In this document: in pieces, positions 8,262 to 16,953 of the stretch
Layout: each line of letters opens with the position of its first letter
Position numbering within the stretch: the first letter of the stretch is position 1
Source: an uncultured Paracoccus sp.
GTDB taxonomy: Bacteria > Pseudomonadota > Alphaproteobacteria > Rhodobacterales > Rhodobacteraceae
Reading direction: 5' to 3'
Assembly: GCA_934533075.1 (NCBI GenBank)
Contig: CAKTBJ010000012.1
Location: 1-64,000, forward strand
DNA length: 64,000 nt
The notes under the pieces: model-generated
What the model was told of the DNA's origin: nothing
Seen by the model: the letters and a program-made list of their open reading frames with translations, nothing else
Database searches by the model: none
Translations under genes and position numbers: made by a program

Positions 8262-9494
8262 GTGCAGAAGCTGTTCAGGAACTTCGCGATGCTCGATCCC
8301 GAGAGGGACGGGATTCTGGAAGGCTGGAACCTGCTGGTCGAGGGCGGCCGCATCCGCGAGGTCTCCGAGGGCGCCATCACGGCCCCCGAGGCCGAGGTGA
8401 TCGACTGCGGCGGCGGCACGCTGATGCCGGGGCTGATCGACAGCCATGTGCATGTCGTCCTCAGCGAGGTCTATATCCGCAACATGCAGAGCGTGCCGGT
8501 CACGCTGATGACCGCGCAGGCGATGGCCGAGATGGGCGCGATGCTGAATCGCGGCTTCACCACCGTGCGCGATACCGGCGGCGCCGACTGGGGATTGCGG
8601 CAGGGGGTCGAGCAGGGGCTGATCGCCGGCCCGCGCCTGTTCGTGGCGGGCCGCGCCATCGGGCCGACGGGCGGGCACAGCGACACCCGCGCCCGCACGC
8701 AGGCCGTGCCGGGCTGTCCCTGCTGCGACGCGATGGCCTTCACCATGTGCATCGCCGACGGCGTGTCCGCCGTGCGCCGCGAGGTGCGCGAGCAGATGCG
8801 TCAGGGCTGCGACCATGTGAAGATCATGATGTCGGGCGGCGTGGCCTCGCCCTACGACCCGCTGCATTCGCTGCAATATTCCGTCCCGGAAGTGCGCGCG
8901 GCGGTCGAGGAGGCCGAGGCCTTCGGCCGCTACGTGACCGCCCATGCCTATACGCCGAAGGCGATCACCCGCGCCGCCGAATGCGGCGTGCGCTGCATCG
9001 AGCACGGCAACCTGATCGACGAGGCATCGGCGGCGCTGATGGCCGAGAAGGGCATGTTCATGGTCGCCAACCTGATCGCCTATTACGCGATGCGCGAGCG
9101 CGCGGCCGAGTTCGGCATGACCGCCGACATGCTGGAAAAGAACGAGGCGGTGATCGACGGCGGGCTGCGCTCGCTGGAAATCTGCAAGCGGGCCGGGGTG
9201 CCCGTAGCCTATGGGTCTGATCTGCTTGGCAACCTTCGTGTTGACCAGAGCCGGGAATTCGTGATCCGCTCGGAGGTGCTGCCGGCGATGGACATCATCC
9301 GCTCGGCAACGCTGACCGGGGCGCAGCTTTTGCGCAAGGAGGGGGAACTGGGCTGCCTGCGGCCGGGCGCCGTGGCCGACCTGCTGGTGGTCGACGGCAA
9401 CCCGCTGGACAATCTGGAATTGCTGACGGGGCAGGGCCGTCACCTGAAGGCGATCATGAAGGACGGGGTCTTCCACAAATGCACGCTGAACTGA
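8262..9494 (+). CDS. Metal-dependent amidohydrolase, imidazolonepropionase/prolidase-like (paralogue 1)
   Basis: 410 residues from the GTG at 8262. The frame is open from ATG 8160, but homology with the next gene begins at LFRNFAMLDPE and the extra 34 residues look non-native, so I favour GTG. Metal-binding HxH lies in GLIDSHVHV. A GPTGGHSD motif and VKIMMSGGVASPYDP (a lysine of the kind often carboxylated) are typical of COG1228-type dipeptidases and cyclic-amide hydrolases. AHAYTPKAITRA and IEHGNLIDE supply further His ligands, and YGSDLLG the final Asp. It is followed 43 bases on by a close paralogue, then by an ABC importer, so the pair probably hydrolyses the imported solute in the cytoplasm. 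Confidence 0.87.
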   Translation: MQKLFRNFAMLDPERDGILEGWNLLVEGGRIREVSEGAITAPEAEVIDCGGGTLMPGLIDSHVHVVLSEVYIRNMQSVPVTLMTAQAMAEMGAMLNRGFTTVRDTGGADWGLRQGVEQGLIAGPRLFVAGRAIGPTGGHSDTRARTQAVPGCPCCDAMAFTMCIADGVSAVRREVREQMRQGCDHVKIMMSGGVASPYDPLHSLQYSVPEVRAAVEEAEAFGRYVTAHAYTPKAITRAAECGVRCIEHGNLIDEASAALMAEKGMFMVANLIAYYAMRERAAEFGMTADMLEKNEAVIDGGLRSLEICKRAGVPVAYGSDLLGNLRVDQSREFVIRSEVLPAMDIIRSATLTGAQLLRKEGELGCLRPGAVADLLVVDGNPLDNLELLTGQGRHLKAIMKDGVFHKCTLN

Positions 9495-9537
9495 TGCCCG
9501 CCACCCGTCCCGCCCCGTTCCTTCGGGAGGTCGCATC

Positions 9538-10785
9538 GTGACCGCCCCTCTGCTGCTGAAGAACCTGCGCCTGCTGGACCCGTCCTTCGACGAGACCCGC
9601 GACGGCTACGAGATCCTCATCGAGGGCGAGAAGATCCGTGAGGTCTCCGACAGCCCCATCGCCAGCGCCTCGGCCGAGGTGGTGGATTGCGGCGGCCGGG
9701 TGGTGATGCCGGGCCTGATCGACAGCCATGTGCATTGCATGCATTCCGAGGTGTTCACCCGCCGGCTGGAGGAGGTGCCGCTGACGCTGGCCACGGCGCG
9801 GGGCACCAGGCGGCTCAAGGACATGCTGGACCGGGGCTTCACCACCGTGCGCGATGCCGGCGGCACCGACTGGGGCATGAAGACGGCGGTCGAGCAGGGG
9901 CTGGTCCCCGGCCCGCGCCTGTTCATCGCCGGGCGCTCGATGGGTCCGACCGGCGGCCACAGCGACGGGCGTGCGCGCACAAATCCGGGTTATCCCTGCC
10001 TGTGCTGCAACGGCCAGGCCTTCCTGCGGCTGATCGTGGACGGCGAGGACGAGGTGCGCCGCGCCACGCGCGAGCAGATGCGGCAGGGCAGTGACCATAT
10101 CAAGATCATGGTCTCGGGCGGGGTGGCCTCGCCCTATGACCCGCTGATGTCGGATCAGTTCTCGGATGGCGAGATTTCCGCCGCCGTCGAGGAAGCCGAG
10201 GCCTTCGGCCGCTATGTCGCCGCCCATGCCTATTCCGCCCGCGCCATCACCCGCGCGGTAACGCTGGGCGTGCGCACCATCGAGCACGGCAACCTGATCG
10301 ACGAGGCGGCGGCCAGGGTCATGGCCGAGAACGGCGCCTATATCGTGCCGAACATCGTCGCCTATGTGGCGATGAAGGAGCGCGCCGCCGAATACGGCAT
10401 GCTGCCCGAGATGCTGGAAAAGAACGAGATGGTGATCGAAGGCGGCTACCGCTCGCTGGAGATATGCAAGGCGGCGGGCGTGAAGGTCGGCTTCGGCTCG
10501 GACCTTCTGGGCGCGCTGCTGGACGACCAGAGCCGCGAATTCTCGATCCGCTGCGAGGTGCAGCCGGCCATCGAGGTCATCCGCGCCGCCACCACCATCG
10601 GCGCCGAGATCGTGCGTCGTCCCGGTCAACTGGGCACGGTGGCCCCCGGCGCCTGGGCCGACCTGATCGTGGTGGACGGCGACCCGCTGGCCGACATCAC
10701 CCTTCTGGAAGGGCAGGGGCGGCATCTGGCGGCGATCATGCAGGGCGGGCGGTTCCACAAGAACCGCCTCGGGCAGGGCGCATGA
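9538..10785 (+). CDS. Metal-dependent amidohydrolase (paralogue 2)
   Basis: 415 residues, start GTG 9538 with CGGGAGG nine bases upstream. It shares with the preceding gene GLIDSHVH, RGFTTVRDAGG, GPTGGHSDGRART, KIMVSGGVASPYDP, IEHGNLIDEAA and SDLLGALLDDQSREF, clearly a tandem duplication that has diverged. Predicted cytoplasmic C-N hydrolase of the COG1228 group. The stop overlaps the permease start as ATGA (10782-10785), so it is translationally coupled to the ABC transporter. Two paralogues kept side by side suggest two related substrates or a hetero-oligomer. Substrate unknown. Confidence 0.88.
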   Translation: MTAPLLLKNLRLLDPSFDETRDGYEILIEGEKIREVSDSPIASASAEVVDCGGRVVMPGLIDSHVHCMHSEVFTRRLEEVPLTLATARGTRRLKDMLDRGFTTVRDAGGTDWGMKTAVEQGLVPGPRLFIAGRSMGPTGGHSDGRARTNPGYPCLCCNGQAFLRLIVDGEDEVRRATREQMRQGSDHIKIMVSGGVASPYDPLMSDQFSDGEISAAVEEAEAFGRYVAAHAYSARAITRAVTLGVRTIEHGNLIDEAAARVMAENGAYIVPNIVAYVAMKERAAEYGMLPEMLEKNEMVIEGGYRSLEICKAAGVKVGFGSDLLGALLDDQSREFSIRCEVQPAIEVIRAATTIGAEIVRRPGQLGTVAPGAWADLIVVDGDPLADITLLEGQGRHLAAIMQGGRFHKNRLGQGA

Positions 10786-11633
10786 GCGGGGCCGTCGCCA
10801 CCACCCCCACCGGCGCCGGTAGCCTCATTCGCAAGCGGCTGGGCCGCTGGACGCTGAACGCCTTCGCCATCCTGGCCTTCATCTACATCCTGCTGCCGCT
10901 GATCTTCGTCATCTGGCTGTCCTTCTACGAACAGGAAATCCCCTCCTATCCGCCCACGGGCTATTCGACGCAATGGTATGCGGCGGCGATCGCCAACGAA
11001 CGCTTCCTGTCGGCCTTCTGGCTCAGCACGCGGGTCGGCGTCGTGGCGACGGTCATCGGCCTGCTGCTGGCGATCCCGGCCTCCATCGCGCTGACGCGCT
11101 ACAGGTTTCCGGGCCGGGCGGGGATCAACAACCTGCTGCTGATGCCGCTGGTCGTGCCGGGCATCGTGCTGGGGATCGCGCTTTACATCTTTCAGGTCGA
11201 GACCGAGATCAACACCGGCCTGCCCGTCATCGGCTCGTTCTGGGGCATGGTCTTCGGGCATATCCTGCTGGTGATCCCCTGGGCCGTGCGGCTGATCTCG
11301 GCCAGCCTGATCGGCTTCGACCGCACGCAGGAGGAGGCGGCGATGAATCTCGGCGCCACGCCCTTCGTGGCCTTTCGCCGCGTGACCATGCCGGCGGTGC
11401 TGCCGGGGATCGTGGCGGGGGCGATGTTCGGCTTTGTCAGCTCGTTCGGCAATCTGGAAGTGTCGCTGTTTCTGGTGGTTCCGGGCCAGACGACGCTGCC
11501 GGTGGCCATCCTTCAATATCTGGAATGGAAGATCGACCCGACCATCGCGGCCATTTCGGTGCTGCAAATCCTGGTCATCGTCGCCGCGATGCTGGTGACG
11601 GGCCGCTTCGTCAAACTCAGCCGGGTAGTGTAG
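10782..11633 (+). CDS. ABC transporter permease, PotC/polyamine-opine type
   Basis: 283 residues with about six membrane segments (first near 25-47). The EAA loop is EEAAMNLGATPFVAFRRVTM, followed by LPGIVAGAMFGF, which docks the ATPase. Start ATG 10782 is inside the previous stop. In this family one permease of the PotB/PotC pair sits here; the partner is at 13880, after the ATPase and binding-protein genes. Solutes of this family include putrescine, spermidine, opines and 2-aminoethylphosphonate. Confidence 0.9.
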   Translation: MSGAVATTPTGAGSLIRKRLGRWTLNAFAILAFIYILLPLIFVIWLSFYEQEIPSYPPTGYSTQWYAAAIANERFLSAFWLSTRVGVVATVIGLLLAIPASIALTRYRFPGRAGINNLLLMPLVVPGIVLGIALYIFQVETEINTGLPVIGSFWGMVFGHILLVIPWAVRLISASLIGFDRTQEEAAMNLGATPFVAFRRVTMPAVLPGIVAGAMFGFVSSFGNLEVSLFLVVPGQTTLPVAILQYLEWKIDPTIAAISVLQILVIVAAMLVTGRFVKLSRVV

Positions 11634-11636
11634 ACA

Positions 11637-12683
11637 ATGGCAGGTGTCCAACTCGAAAACGTGTGCAAGTATTACGGGGATTTCCATGCGACCGAGGACG
11701 TATCCCTCGACATCGCGGACGGCGAGTTCCTCGTCCTGCTTGGCCCTTCCGGCTGCGGAAAGACCACGACGCTGCGCATGATCGCGGGTTTCATCGAGCC
11801 GACGAAGGGCCGCATCGCCATCGGCGGTCAGGACGTGACCATGCTGCCGCCGTGGAAACGCTCCACCGGGCTGGTGTTTCAGAACTATGCGCTGTTCCCG
11901 CATCTGACCGTGGCGCAGAACGTCGCCTTCGGGCTGGAGATGCGCAAGGTCGGCAAGGCCGAGGCCGAGCAGAAGGTCAGGACCGCGCTGGAACTGGTCC
12001 AGCTCGGCCATCTGGCCGACCGTTATCCGCGCCAGATGTCGGGCGGCCAGCAGCAGCGGGTGGCGCTGGCGCGCGCGCTGGTCTTCCAGCCCGACGTGCT
12101 GCTGCTGGACGAGCCGCTCTCCAACCTCGACGCCAAGCTGCGCCACGAGGTGCGCGGCCAGATCCGCAGCCTCCAGCAGCGGCTGGGCATCACCACGATC
12201 ATGGTGACGCACGATCAGGAGGAGGCGCTGACGATGGCCGACCGCATGGTGGTGATGAGCGAGGGCCGCATCCAGCAGCTTGGCGCCCAGCGCCAGCTTT
12301 ACGACCACCCCGAAAGCCGCTTCGTCGCCTCCTTCGTGGGGCGGTCGAATTTCATCGACGGGGCCTTCGCGGACGGCATCTTCGTCAGCGAGGGCGGGAT
12401 GAAGGTAAGGACCGAGCGGCAGCTGACCGGCAAGGCCGTGCTGGCCGTGAGGCCGGAGCGCGTGGGGCTGGGGACGCAGGCCGACACGGCCGCCGCCAAC
12501 TGCTTTCCGGGCACCGTCGAGGCCGTGACCTATATGGGCAGCGCCATCGACGTGCATGTGCGGCTGAACGACCGCGATCTGGTGATCGCGCAGATGGTGA
12601 ATCACGGCGACGGCGGCGATCCGGCGGTGGGGGACAGGGTTTTCGTCTGGTGGCGTCAGGACGCCCCGGTCTTCGCGGCCTGA
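11637..12683 (+). CDS. ABC transporter ATPase, PotA type
   Basis: 348 residues. Walker A GPSGCGKTT (36-44), Q-loop VFQNYALFPH, signature MSGGQQQRVALARAL, Walker B VLLLDEPLSNLD, then the H-loop VTHDQEEA. The C-terminal hundred residues form the TOBE-type regulatory domain found in PotA and FbpC. It lies three bases after the permease stop and energises import by the permeases at 10782 and 13880. Confidence 0.93.
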   Translation: MAGVQLENVCKYYGDFHATEDVSLDIADGEFLVLLGPSGCGKTTTLRMIAGFIEPTKGRIAIGGQDVTMLPPWKRSTGLVFQNYALFPHLTVAQNVAFGLEMRKVGKAEAEQKVRTALELVQLGHLADRYPRQMSGGQQQRVALARALVFQPDVLLLDEPLSNLDAKLRHEVRGQIRSLQQRLGITTIMVTHDQEEALTMADRMVVMSEGRIQQLGAQRQLYDHPESRFVASFVGRSNFIDGAFADGIFVSEGGMKVRTERQLTGKAVLAVRPERVGLGTQADTAAANCFPGTVEAVTYMGSAIDVHVRLNDRDLVIAQMVNHGDGGDPAVGDRVFVWWRQDAPVFAA

Positions 12684-12753
12684 CCCCGCCGCACCCATGA
12701 CGATGCACCGGCGGGGCCGGGCAGGGCAACGAACATAACAGGGAGGAATGGCA

Positions 12754-13815
12754 ATGACCAATCAACGGACGGGCGGGATCATCGGCCGGCGCGGCTTTCT
12801 GACCGGCGCGGCGGGGCTGGCGGGGGCGTCCCTGCTGATGCCGGCGCGGCCGGCCTTTGCACAGGCCGGCGGCCGCGTGGCGGTGGGCACCTGGGGCGGC
12901 GACTATGCCAAGTTCCTCAGCGATTATATCGACACGCCCTTCATGATTCCGCAGGGCTACGAGATCGTGCAGGACCAGGCCGGCGACCCCGAGCGCCGCG
13001 CCAAGATGGTGGCCGAGCGCCGCCTGCCGCGCGGTTCCATCGACGTGAATGCGTTGCAGGACAGCTCGATGTATCAGATGTTCGCGCAGGGGCTGGCGGA
13101 CGAGATCGACTATGACCGCATCCCGAACGCGGCCAACCTGCTGCCCAATCTGCGGCTGCCCTATGGCATCCCGCATATCTTCTCGGGCATGGTGGCGCTC
13201 TACAATCCCGACCATATGGACGCGCCGGCCGCCTATGCCGATGTGTTCTCGCCCGATCTGGGCGACAAGCTGGGCATCATCGACATCCAGTATCGGCACA
13301 ATATCGGCGTGGCCTCGCTGATCGCGGGCGGTTCGGTGACGGCGGTGGACGAGGGCAAGGCCCTGCTGATGGAGCTGCGCCGCGCCGGCGCCCGCATCTA
13401 TCCGACCAACGAGGCCTTCGCCCAGGGATTGCAGACCGAGGAGATCCACGGCGGCGCCATGTGGAAGGCGCGCGCGCTGCAATGGCAGGCCGCCGGCATC
13501 AACGTGCTGTCCGTCACCCCGTCCGAGGGCTTCATCCCCTATATGTCGGGCTTCATCATTCCCAAGAACGCCCCGAACAAGGATGGCGCCTATGTCTGGC
13601 TGAACGCGGCGCTGGAGCCGCAGGCCCAGTTGGATTTCGCCGAGAACATGGGCTATGCCGGCACGGTGAACAACGCGCCCATCCCCGACGATCTGCAAGA
13701 GAAGATCGGCTTCACGGATGACGAGATCGCCGCCATGAACCCGCTGGATTTCGAGTTCTACGTGGACAACGACCTCGACCTGAAGAACTGGTGGGACCAG
13801 GAATTCAAGGGCTGA
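12754..13815 (+). CDS. ABC transporter periplasmic binding protein, PotD-like, Tat-exported
   Basis: 353 residues. The N-terminus has a twin-arginine signal: RRGFLTGAAGLAG followed by a hydrophobic run and a likely cleavage near ARPAFAQA. I prefer ATG 12754 to 12748 because GGGAGG lies at good spacing only for the second. GTWGGDYAKFL and SGFIIPKNAPN are typical of PotD/opine-type binding proteins. It captures the solute in the periplasm and hands it to the two permeases. Tat export implies folding, or cofactor-free folding speed, before export. Confidence 0.9.
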   Translation: MTNQRTGGIIGRRGFLTGAAGLAGASLLMPARPAFAQAGGRVAVGTWGGDYAKFLSDYIDTPFMIPQGYEIVQDQAGDPERRAKMVAERRLPRGSIDVNALQDSSMYQMFAQGLADEIDYDRIPNAANLLPNLRLPYGIPHIFSGMVALYNPDHMDAPAAYADVFSPDLGDKLGIIDIQYRHNIGVASLIAGGSVTAVDEGKALLMELRRAGARIYPTNEAFAQGLQTEEIHGGAMWKARALQWQAAGINVLSVTPSEGFIPYMSGFIIPKNAPNKDGAYVWLNAALEPQAQLDFAENMGYAGTVNNAPIPDDLQEKIGFTDDEIAAMNPLDFEFYVDNDLDLKNWWDQEFKG

Positions 13816-13821
13816 GCATGC

Positions 13822-13880
13822 TTGCCCTTCCCGTGTCCGTTTTCAGCTTGAATGCGCCCAACGCGACAGGGGAAGGGCAA
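13822..13880 (+). promoter_or_regulatory. Hairpin that hides the permease ribosome site
   Basis: TTGCCCTTCCC (13822-13832) is a perfect mirror of GGGAAGGGCAA (13870-13880). The second arm contains the Shine-Dalgarno sequence and the A of the permease ATG. The loop is 37 bases. When folded, it should lower permease translation relative to the binding protein made from the same message. Confidence 0.55.
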
Positions 13881-14743
13881 TGACCGATATGGCGAAGAAA
13901 TCCAGCACCTTGACGGCCTCCTCGCTGATCGGGCCGGCCACGTTCATCTGCGCGCTCGGCGTGATCGGCCCGATGCTCTACCTGCTGCGCTACAGCTTCA
14001 ACCAGTATGACGCGCGCGAGTTCATGATCGAGACCTTCACGCTGTCCAACTATGTGGAATTCTTCACCAATCCCTACTTCCTGAACACCTATCTGACCAC
14101 GCTGCGGGTGGGGGCGGTCGCCACGCTGATCTGCCTGATCTTCGGTTTTCCGCTGGCCTATGTGCTGGCGCGCACCCGCTCGCGCTACAAGGACCTGATG
14201 ATCATCGGCATCGTCCTGCCCCTGTTCGTCGGCAACGCGGTGCGCGCGGCGGGCTGGATGAGCTTCCTCGGCAGCCGCGGGTTGCTCAGCGTGACGCTGA
14301 TGGATTGGGGCATCACCAGCGGCCCGACCGATTTCATGTATACCGAGGGCACGGTGATCGTGGGCATCATCGCCGTGAACCTGCCCTATATGGTGCTGTC
14401 GCTGCAAAGCGTGATCGAGGGCATCGACCGCAATGTCGAGGAGGCGGCCTTCTCGCTGGGGGCGCAGCCGCTGGTGATGGCGCGGCGGGTGCTGCTGCCG
14501 CTGGCGCTGCCCGGCGTGGCGGCCGGCACGATCCTGACCTTCATCCTGGCGATGAACGCCTATGCGACGCCGGTGCTGCTGGGGGGACCGGGCTTTCGCA
14601 TGATGGCGCCGGTGGTCTATGGCCAGTTCCAGCTCAACAACTGGCCGGGCGCGGCGGCGATCGCCTTCATCCTGATGGTCACCACCCTGCTGCTGACCAT
14701 GCTGGTCAGCGTCATCACCCGCCAGAGGTTCCGCACCGCCTGA
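13880..14743 (+). CDS. ABC transporter permease, PotB type
   Basis: 287 residues, about six membrane segments. The EAA loop is EEAAFSLGAQPLVMARRVLL, followed by LPGVAAGTILTFI. It is the partner of the permease at 10782. Start ATG 13880 with a GGGGAAGGG site inside the hairpin described at 13822. The gene order permease, ATPase, binding protein, permease is common for opine and polyamine importers of Rhodobacteraceae. Confidence 0.9.
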   Translation: MTDMAKKSSTLTASSLIGPATFICALGVIGPMLYLLRYSFNQYDAREFMIETFTLSNYVEFFTNPYFLNTYLTTLRVGAVATLICLIFGFPLAYVLARTRSRYKDLMIIGIVLPLFVGNAVRAAGWMSFLGSRGLLSVTLMDWGITSGPTDFMYTEGTVIVGIIAVNLPYMVLSLQSVIEGIDRNVEEAAFSLGAQPLVMARRVLLPLALPGVAAGTILTFILAMNAYATPVLLGGPGFRMMAPVVYGQFQLNNWPGAAAIAFILMVTTLLLTMLVSVITRQRFRTA

Positions 14744-14809
14744 CCCGACGCGGGGCAGGGGGCGGGGCCTTTGCGCCCGTCCCCTCACGTCGGGGGTGGA
14801 AACAAACCC

Positions 14810-14844
14810 GTCTGTCTGTAACCTTGGCCTCGAATGCTGTAACC
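14810..14844. promoter_or_regulatory. Candidate TetR operator, direct repeat
   Basis: CTGTAACC occurs at 14816-14823 and again at 14837-14844, a 21-base period (two helical turns), just before the TetR gene. The first copy, with its left flank GTCTGTCTGTAAC (14810-14822), matches CTCTGTCGGTAAC at 16824-16836, between the third amidohydrolase and the TRAP operon. Likely autoregulatory; not proven. Confidence 0.5.
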
Positions 14845-14882
14845 GGATGCCCCGAGAGCAGCCGAATGCCGCGGAGGCCCGC

Positions 14883-15527
14883 ATGAACGACATGGACGCG
14901 ACAGGCCGGCCGGCCCGCTCCCGCCCTCGCCGGACGCAGGCCGAACGCTCGTCCGCGACCCGCAAGGCGGTCTGCGAGGCGACGCTGGATGCCCTGGTCG
15001 AGGTGGGTTACGAGCGCATCTCGACCACGCTGATCGCGCAGAAGGCCAGGGTCTCGCGCGGGGCGCTGACCCATCACTTTCCCACCCGTCAGGAGCTGTT
15101 CCTCGCCGCCTATCAATATCTGGTGGACAGCTGGGGCGAGGGCTATCCCTTCGGGCCTGCGCACGGGGTCGCCTCGGTCAGCGTCACCGAACTGATCGAT
15201 GCGATGTGGAACAACATCTTCGCCAACAAGCGGTATGTCGCCTCGCTGGAACTGATGCTGGCCGCGCGGCTGGACAGCGAGTTCGGCCGGGCACTGCGCG
15301 AGATGATCCTGGACTGGGTGCAGCGCCGCGACACCATCGCCATGACGCTGCTGGGCGGCTCGGTCGAGGACGAGGACGACCGGCTTTTCCTGCAACTGTC
15401 GCTGGCGGTGCTGCGCGGCGTCGCCATCAACCGCAGCTTCGACCGCGACGAGGCGGTCTCGGCCCGGCTGCTGGAGATGTGGAAGGACATCGCGCGCCAG
15501 AACGAGGCGAAGCGTCTGGCGCGCTGA
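14883..15527 (+). CDS. TetR/AcrR family transcriptional regulator
   Basis: 214 residues. Residues about 18-65 form the helix-turn-helix: VEVGYERISTTLIAQKA, VSRGALTHHF, PTRQELFLAA. The start ATG 14883 follows GCGGAGGCCCGC; the longer frame from 14796 crosses the presumed operator. The rest is a ligand-binding helical domain I cannot assign. It lies after the ABC operon and converges with the third amidohydrolase (6-base gap). Shared motifs upstream of itself and at 16.8 kb suggest it controls this block. Confidence 0.9.
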   Translation: MNDMDATGRPARSRPRRTQAERSSATRKAVCEATLDALVEVGYERISTTLIAQKARVSRGALTHHFPTRQELFLAAYQYLVDSWGEGYPFGPAHGVASVSVTELIDAMWNNIFANKRYVASLELMLAARLDSEFGRALREMILDWVQRRDTIAMTLLGGSVEDEDDRLFLQLSLAVLRGVAINRSFDRDEAVSARLLEMWKDIARQNEAKRLAR

Positions 15528-15533
15528 GGGGGA

Positions 15534-16769
15534 TTACAGGCCGGCGGCCTTCTTCTTCGCCACGCCGCCCTGCATGATCAGCGGCATATGCTTGCCGCCC
15601 GAGGCCAGCAGGTCCAGATTCTCCAGCGGGTTGCCCTCGACCACGATCAGGTCGGCATGGGCGCCCGGCGCGATCACGCCCACCTGCCCCTCCATCCGCA
15701 GCACCTTCGCCGCGTCCACCGTGGCCGAGCGGATCACCGCATCGGCGGGGATATACTGGCCGCGCAGGGTGAATTCGTGGGACTGATACTGGTGCAGCCC
15801 GCCCAGCAGGTCCGAGCCGTAGCCCACGGTCGCGCCGGCCTTGTAAAGCTTTTCCAGCTTTTCCAGCCCGGCCTCGCGCACGTCCTCGATCTTGGCGACC
15901 GACTCGGGCGGCAGGCCGTATTTGGCGCCGTCGCGCGCCAGCCCGTAATAGGCGACGTTCGTGGGCACGATGACCTGCCCCTCGCGGGCGATGCGGGCGA
16001 TGCTGTCGTCGCTGATCAGGTTGCCGTGCTCGATGCACTCGACGCCGCAATCCAGCGCCCGCACGATGGCGCGGTCGTCATAGAGATGCGCCGAGACATA
16101 GGTGCCGAAATTCTTCGCCACGGTGACGGCGGCGCTGATTTCCTCCTCCGAGAACACCAGATAGCCGATCGGGTCCGAGGGCGAGGACACGCCGCCATCG
16201 GCCATGATCTTGACGAATTGCGCCCCGCCCTTCAGCTCCTCGCGGGCGGCGCGCAGCACCTCCGGCACGCCGTCGCAGATGCGGCCCAGCGTGCCCAGCT
16301 TGTCCTTGTAATAGGCCACGTCGCGGTTGTGGTAGGGGCCGCGATAATCGGTATGGCCGCCGCTTTGCGACAGCGCCTTGCCGCAGATGACCAGCCGGGG
16401 GGCCTCGACCAGCCCTTCCTCGACCGCCTGCTGAAGGCCGCGATTGGCGCCGCCGAGGTCGCGCACCGTGGTGAAGCCGCGCATCAGCATGTCGTTCATC
16501 AGCCGCGCCGCGCGCAGGGCGACCAGCGAATCAGGCAGCTCGGCATTCAGGCCCAGATTGGCCGAAGTGGCGATGACATGGACATGGCAGTCGATCAGGC
16601 CGGGCATCACGAAGCCGCCGGCAAGGTCCATCTCCGCATCGGCGCGGAAGGCGATGGCCTTGCCCACCTCGACGAAGCGGCCATCTTCGATGGCAATATC
16701 AACGGGTTCGGGCGCCTCGGGCGCGGTGCCGTCGATGATGCGGGCGTTGCGGATCAGCAGGGAAGCCAT
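15534..16769 (-). CDS. Metal-dependent amidohydrolase (paralogue 3)
   Basis: 411 residues, start ATG 16769, stop TAA. It has the same framework as the genes at 8262 and 9538: GLIDCHVHV, RGFTTVRDLGG, SQSGGHTDYRG, KIMADGGVSSPSDP, CIEHGNLISDD, YGSDLLGGLHQYQSHEF. The GPTGGHSD of the other two is replaced by SQSGGHTD, and the cysteine pattern differs, so the substrate is probably related but not the same. Cytoplasmic C-N hydrolase. It is divergent from a TRAP importer operon, so it probably acts on the solute that importer brings in. Confidence 0.87.
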   Translation of the reverse strand: MASLLIRNARIIDGTAPEAPEPVDIAIEDGRFVEVGKAIAFRADAEMDLAGGFVMPGLIDCHVHVIATSANLGLNAELPDSLVALRAARLMNDMLMRGFTTVRDLGGANRGLQQAVEEGLVEAPRLVICGKALSQSGGHTDYRGPYHNRDVAYYKDKLGTLGRICDGVPEVLRAAREELKGGAQFVKIMADGGVSSPSDPIGYLVFSEEEISAAVTVAKNFGTYVSAHLYDDRAIVRALDCGVECIEHGNLISDDSIARIAREGQVIVPTNVAYYGLARDGAKYGLPPESVAKIEDVREAGLEKLEKLYKAGATVGYGSDLLGGLHQYQSHEFTLRGQYIPADAVIRSATVDAAKVLRMEGQVGVIAPGAHADLIVVEGNPLENLDLLASGGKHMPLIMQGGVAKKKAAGL

Positions 16770-16823
16770 GTGCGGGTGTCCTTCTGGCGGCGGAGGGTGA
16801 GAATTTTCTTGATTTGCGAACAA

Positions 16824-16836
16824 CTCTGTCGGTAAC
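16824..16836. promoter_or_regulatory. Second copy of candidate TetR operator
   Basis: CTCTGTCGGTAAC in the 184-base divergent gap between paralogue 3 and the TRAP operon. It matches the site at 14810-14822 in 11 of 13 positions. The flank is AT-rich (GAATTTTCTTGATTTGCGAA), as expected for promoters in a GC-rich genome. Confidence 0.45.
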
Positions 16837-16953
16837 AAAAGAACAGCACAGTCTGGAAGTTGCGTAAAGCCCTTCCTTCGTGTCGGCGGGGAGGGGATGA
16901 GACCGCACGACCCCGCTGCCTTCAGCTTATAGAATGACAGGGGAAATCCATCC

